Shown one piece after another: positions 60,614 to 64,000 of a stretch of 64,000 nucleotides of DNA. The stretch lies in NCBI GenBank assembly GCA_017607445.1, contig JAEVHH010000007.1, forward strand, positions 186,001-250,000. Direction: 5' to 3'. This DNA is from Histoplasma ohiense. Its lineage: Eukaryota; Ascomycota; Eurotiomycetes; Onygenales; Ajellomycetaceae. The position numbers and the translations under genes are program-made. Below the pieces are notes generated by a model that was not told the DNA's origin, did not search any database, and was given only the letters and a program-made list of their open reading frames with translations. How positions within the stretch are numbered: the stretch's first letter is position 1; the number at the start of each line of letters is the position of its first letter.

Positions 60614-61680
60614 TTGAAATGCAACAATTTACATCTATCAACCTCTGAAACATCTGTAATACAATCAAAGCAGCCAAAATGGCTGAATGTAAGTAGAGAA
60701 CCATCAAAAGATGAAGAGAAACAGCTCAGAAATGATGGAATTACAGTTAACAATAGTGCAGAGCAAGCCCAGCAGCTCACATCATTCATCAATCTGCTTT
60801 CACTCCACCTCCAGCAGTCTCAGCAGTCTCAGCAGTCTCAGCAGTCTGCCAGCCCATCTGCATCTGTCTCTCAGCAGCCACATCAGCAGCCCATCAACAC
60901 ATAAATGTCAGAATATAGACTACAGCTGCTGATAGAACAAATCATCAGAGATGACAGTAGAATCATTGCACAACTGTGAGAGATGAGATTCAAGAGAGAT
61001 ATAGTGCTGTATGAGAAGAATTTCAAGCCCCAGCTAAAAAGAACAACAAATATAGAATCAGCACTTGCCCACAGCTGTGGCATCAAAGCCAACCCATCAT
61101 ACAGCTCATGCAAGAAGAGTTATGATTCATTTGTTGAGTGTATTGTGATCTTCAGTATGTTGAAGAAGGTCTGTGTGAATTGTCACTACAATTCACTAAG
61201 CAAACACTGCAGCTTGCAGCCCAGTAAGTAATGAATTGTCTCTATATAGCATGCAAATACATTAGCAAAACATATATGAAAAATATATATGCTGACATGG
61301 AAATAACAGAGAATCAGCAGTCCACTGGCCCTGCAGCTGCAGGGAAGAATGAGAAGAAGAAAGAAAAGAAGAAGAAGCAGACTGTCAGTGTAAAGCTGAA
61401 TCAGACAGCTGAGTCATTCAGTCTGATAAAAAAGAAACAGATGTTATTTGTGACTCTGAAGGATGGAGAAGAGAATGATGAGATGAGTGACAGTGAAGTT
61501 ATGAAGCTGAAGTTGTTGCAGCTGCAGGTGGAGGTGTACCAGCTCCATAATATGAAGAAAGAGATGGAGCAGTTGTGTAGAGAGCAGAATGAGATCATGA
61601 ATCTGTTGCAGATGACTCAACTCAGTCAACAGAGCATCTTCATGAGTATTACAGCTCTGATTAAAAAACTTGAAAAATAG
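60614..61680 (+). pseudogene. Helitron cargo gene: Q-rich/Cys-rich protein with coiled coil, opposite strand to helicase
   Basis: Exon 1 60,614-61,223 and exon 2 61,310-61,680 join in phase across an intron with GTAAGT donor, GCTGAC branch and AACAG acceptor. N-terminus: about 97 residues with a (QQS)n tract and Ser/Gln-rich sequence, then one TAA at 60,902, then MSEYRLQLLIEQIIRDDSR, a TGA at about 60,977 (Arg in the ancestor), a basic segment and a Cys-rich motif (SSCKKSYDSFVEC, then VCVNCHYNSLSKHCSL). The motif resembles the fungal DUF3716-type pattern 'C..C...GPF..CV.....C.NC.YN..G..CS' as I remember it. Exon 2 has a Lys-rich stretch and a leucine-rich coiled coil (LQLQVEVYQLHNMKKEMEQ). 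With only two stops it is far better preserved than its surroundings. Function unknown. Confidence 0.65.
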
Positions 61681-61892
61681 AGAATGATGTGGGCAGGCTG
61701 TATGAGTTATGTGAGATGTGGAATGAGTCTGATGAGACATTATTGCTTTTTTCTTTTTTTTTAATAGTTAGTGTCAATTTTTGCAATGACAGTTTTTTTT
61801 ACATATTCAAACACCTCTATTTTAACATCTGAAGATGGCATTCTGTAGACAAAGAAGAAAAAACAGTAGTAGCAGAAGAATTAATTGAGAAA

Positions 61893-64000
61893 CTATAGAA
61901 CCTCTGAATATACCTCATTTAATATACATCTCTCATCATTCTCATTCAGCAGAACAGTCAACTGGCTGACATCTGTAGTTCAAGAGAGTGCAATATACAG
62001 CTGATCATGTGAGAATACAGAGTTTCTGAGATCAACATCAACTGTAGAAAGAGACTGTCTCTGAGACTTGTTGATTGTCATTGCAAAACATGAACAGACT
62101 GGAAACTGACAGTGAGTCATGTCAAATGGAATCTCAACAGATTGAGCATGTAGATCAATCCATGGTAATATATGAACTGAACTCTTATACATATCAGATA
62201 TGATCTTCATCTCAAGTAAATGAGTTGTCATCCACTGAACAATCATTCTTGTGCTGTTGCAGAGCCCTTCAGACAGCTGAAGATTACACAGAAGCATGAC
62301 AGAAATGCTCACTTTCAATCTCAGTATAAATGATGACAGAGTCAAACAGTTATTGACAGTCAGATATTCACAGAAGAACTCCTCACAGCTCAGAGTCAGA
62401 TCATCTATATAAGCCACATCTGCAGCATAGAATGTATGAACATTCTCTGACATGGCCATCATAACCCATTCATTAATGCAGAACACATTCTGATTTAATA
62501 CAGTAAGAATAACACAGCTTTTGAAGTAATCAAAGTGGATCACTGCAGTTCTAAATTCAGCTGTAGAAAACATCCTCTCACATAGCACATCAATGTCAGC
62601 AGCCTGATGAATATAGAATGGAAGATCAATACAGTCAATGCAGTCTGAATTATATGACATTTGACTAAGTCAATTCACAAATGTCATGTTATCATTATCA
62701 ACAGCCAGTCTCATATTCCTTATCAAGCACAGTACAGTTAACTGCTGTCATATATATGAATGCTGCAGGCAAGCTGCAACAACTACAGCACAGCTGTCAC
62801 ACAGCACAACAGACAGAGTCTGTGCAAAATCATCATCAAATATAACAGAGACATCATCAAAAAGCTCATCTGACAAACATAAATCTTGAAGAAGATGATC
62901 AACAATCTTCATACAATAGTGATGCTGCATGAGGGTCTCATTTCAAATAATCAAATCTACAGCCTGCAGCAGATGGTCTAGTTCATTCTGAATGATAATT
63001 TTGAACACAGAATCTGTATCTAATTCAATTGAGATGACAAAACATGAGTGAGCTGTTCTGTCACATGGTAAAAGAACAGCTGCAATGTCAGAAGAAATCA
63101 TACAAAGAACAGTCTTTTCATCTGCATATAGACAGCTATAGAGAGTTCTGTAAAGAAATGTTTTGCCAGTGCCATCTGAACTCTGTATAAAATAGTGAGA
63201 TGGCTGTAATTCTATTACAGTCAGAATTGAATCATATGCATGATGTTGATCATCATTCAACTGCATCTGCAGAGCATTCACAGTGGTGATTTCCTCTATA
63301 AGATTATAGTTCTGCTTCTCAAAAAGTAGTCAGTTTTCAATAAGATTATCCCATACAGAGCTGCATGTAGACAGATTGAAGTCTTCAAATATTCTGCCAA
63401 ACTCATGCAGAAGCTGCTGAATAAGAAACAGATTATAGTCATAATATGAATGTTCTGCAGAAGCATTGCTCATACAGTTCAGATTCATCTGATGCAGTCA
63501 ATGTGAAAGATCATCACAGAGAGCATGGTAGAAACATGCTCAGAGAGCAGGTGAATCTACAACATTTCCATGAATCAATGCAGTGGCAAATACTGACCGC
63601 ATGCGGTGAGCAGTTGTAAATACAACAGCAGATTCAAATGTAATGATCCACTCATTATCATCATGCAGAAGATCAAGCATCTGATATGCTGCACAGAATG
63701 TAGAGTAGCAAACATCATTCACTGTTCAAAGAATCTCAAAGCTTGAGGAATCATGTATGTTAATAAGAAACAGCTGTAAGAAGAACATCTCATCATTATA
63801 CAGACTGAGATGAGACAGGCAGCCAACTGACCTTCTCTTCACACAGTTCTTCCATCTTCAGTTACATTTGTTTCAAATCAAATGACAGAGAAATTCTTGG
63901 TAGAGATACTGAGCATCTGAATGCAAACAGTTGTAGACAAAGAATGCCATGAACTTAGACATGTTATTTGTCAAACATTCAGCTATATATTCATGATCTT
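61893..64000 (-). pseudogene. Helitron helicase (Pif1-like), C-terminal part, decayed
   Basis: Frames on the minus strand together cover the helicase. At 63,281-62,943 the Walker A region reads SSDGTGKTFLYRTL (ancestral GPAGTGKT-like) after LNDDQHHAYDSIL. At 62,930-62,748 is the Walker B-like neighbourhood (VIFDDDFAQTL). At 62,660-61,980 come the C-terminal motifs: VSISVMLLCNL, then CFAMTINKSQRQSLSTV (ancestral 'TINKSQGQ') and DQLYIALS. The stop is at 61,893. Upstream, 63,722-63,540 is the linker between Rep and helicase (MLDLLHDDNEWIITFE). Arg codons have become TGA (for example ALS, stop, TTDVS). Confidence 0.85.

Larger units (their letters stand above)
60339..64000 (-). mobile_element. 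Helitron (3' part), continues beyond the right edge
   Basis: It encodes a Helitron-type Pif1-like helicase on the minus strand and an opposite-strand cargo gene between the helicase end and the presumed 3' terminus. The left limit is set provisionally at a CpG-rich segment starting about 60,339, which may contain the terminal hairpin. I could not fix the CTRR terminus, and the Rep domain lies outside the window. Confidence 0.7.

Overview
The window looks like a chromosome segment of an ascomycete fungus. Genes carry short GT-AG introns with fungal branch points, and the conserved proteins have Eurotiomycete-like composition. The abrupt change from ordinary gene-bearing DNA (about 1-29,770) to a very AT-rich, transposon-packed tract (about 29,770-64,000) suggests an Onygenales/Ajellomycetaceae-type two-compartment genome such as Blastomyces. 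The genus is an inference.

Gene-bearing part. From the left: a Cid1/CutA-like terminal nucleotidyltransferase (minus, runs off the left edge); a sparse stretch with two unrecognised but plausible genes (8.3-9.0 kb and 9.3-10.0 kb) and a CorA-type Mg2+ transporter-like gene with an intact GMN motif (11.2-12.6 kb); a five-exon conserved low-complexity protein (18.3-20.1 kb, plus); an OCRL/INPP5B-like inositol polyphosphate 5-phosphatase with a frameshift in a G7 run (22.5-25.9 kb, minus); the decapping factor Dcp1 (26.4-27.4 kb, plus), divergent from the phosphatase; and a lipid-droplet-type alpha/beta hydrolase (27.6-29.7 kb, minus). The AT-rich compartment begins about 110 bp upstream of the hydrolase start codon.

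Transposon part. From 30.1 to 59.7 kb I could resolve a stratified nest with target-site duplications (TSDs) at most joints. A hAT element (30,520-36,405, 8-bp TSD) sits in an LTR of a chromovirus. An old Ty3/gypsy chromovirus with 271-bp LTRs (E4, from 37,060) carries a LINE fragment (11-bp TSD) and is split by a second member of the same family, E3 (39,152-58,500, TSD GAGTT). E3 is split by a different chromovirus, E2 (45,470-57,669, 534-bp LTRs, TSD GATAC). E2's 5' LTR is split by its relative E1 (51,223-57,321, 534-bp LTRs, TSD AAGAG). A Helitron helicase lies at the right edge (from about 60.3 kb, off the right end).

All copies are heavily mutated by C-to-T/G-to-A transitions. The favoured contexts are CpG and CpC (GpG), while CpA is mostly spared. 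This differs from classical Neurospora RIP. The mutations turned YxDD into YMNN, opened TGA stops and destroyed a splice donor.

Most unusual content. The E3/E4 chromovirus family carries, between pol and the 3' LTR and on the opposite strand, a conserved three-exon gene encoding two Cys-knuckle-like motifs. The Helitron independently carries an opposite-strand, intron-containing gene with a different Cys-rich motif, a Q-rich region and a coiled coil. These opposite-strand cargo genes are the best candidates here for something undescribed.
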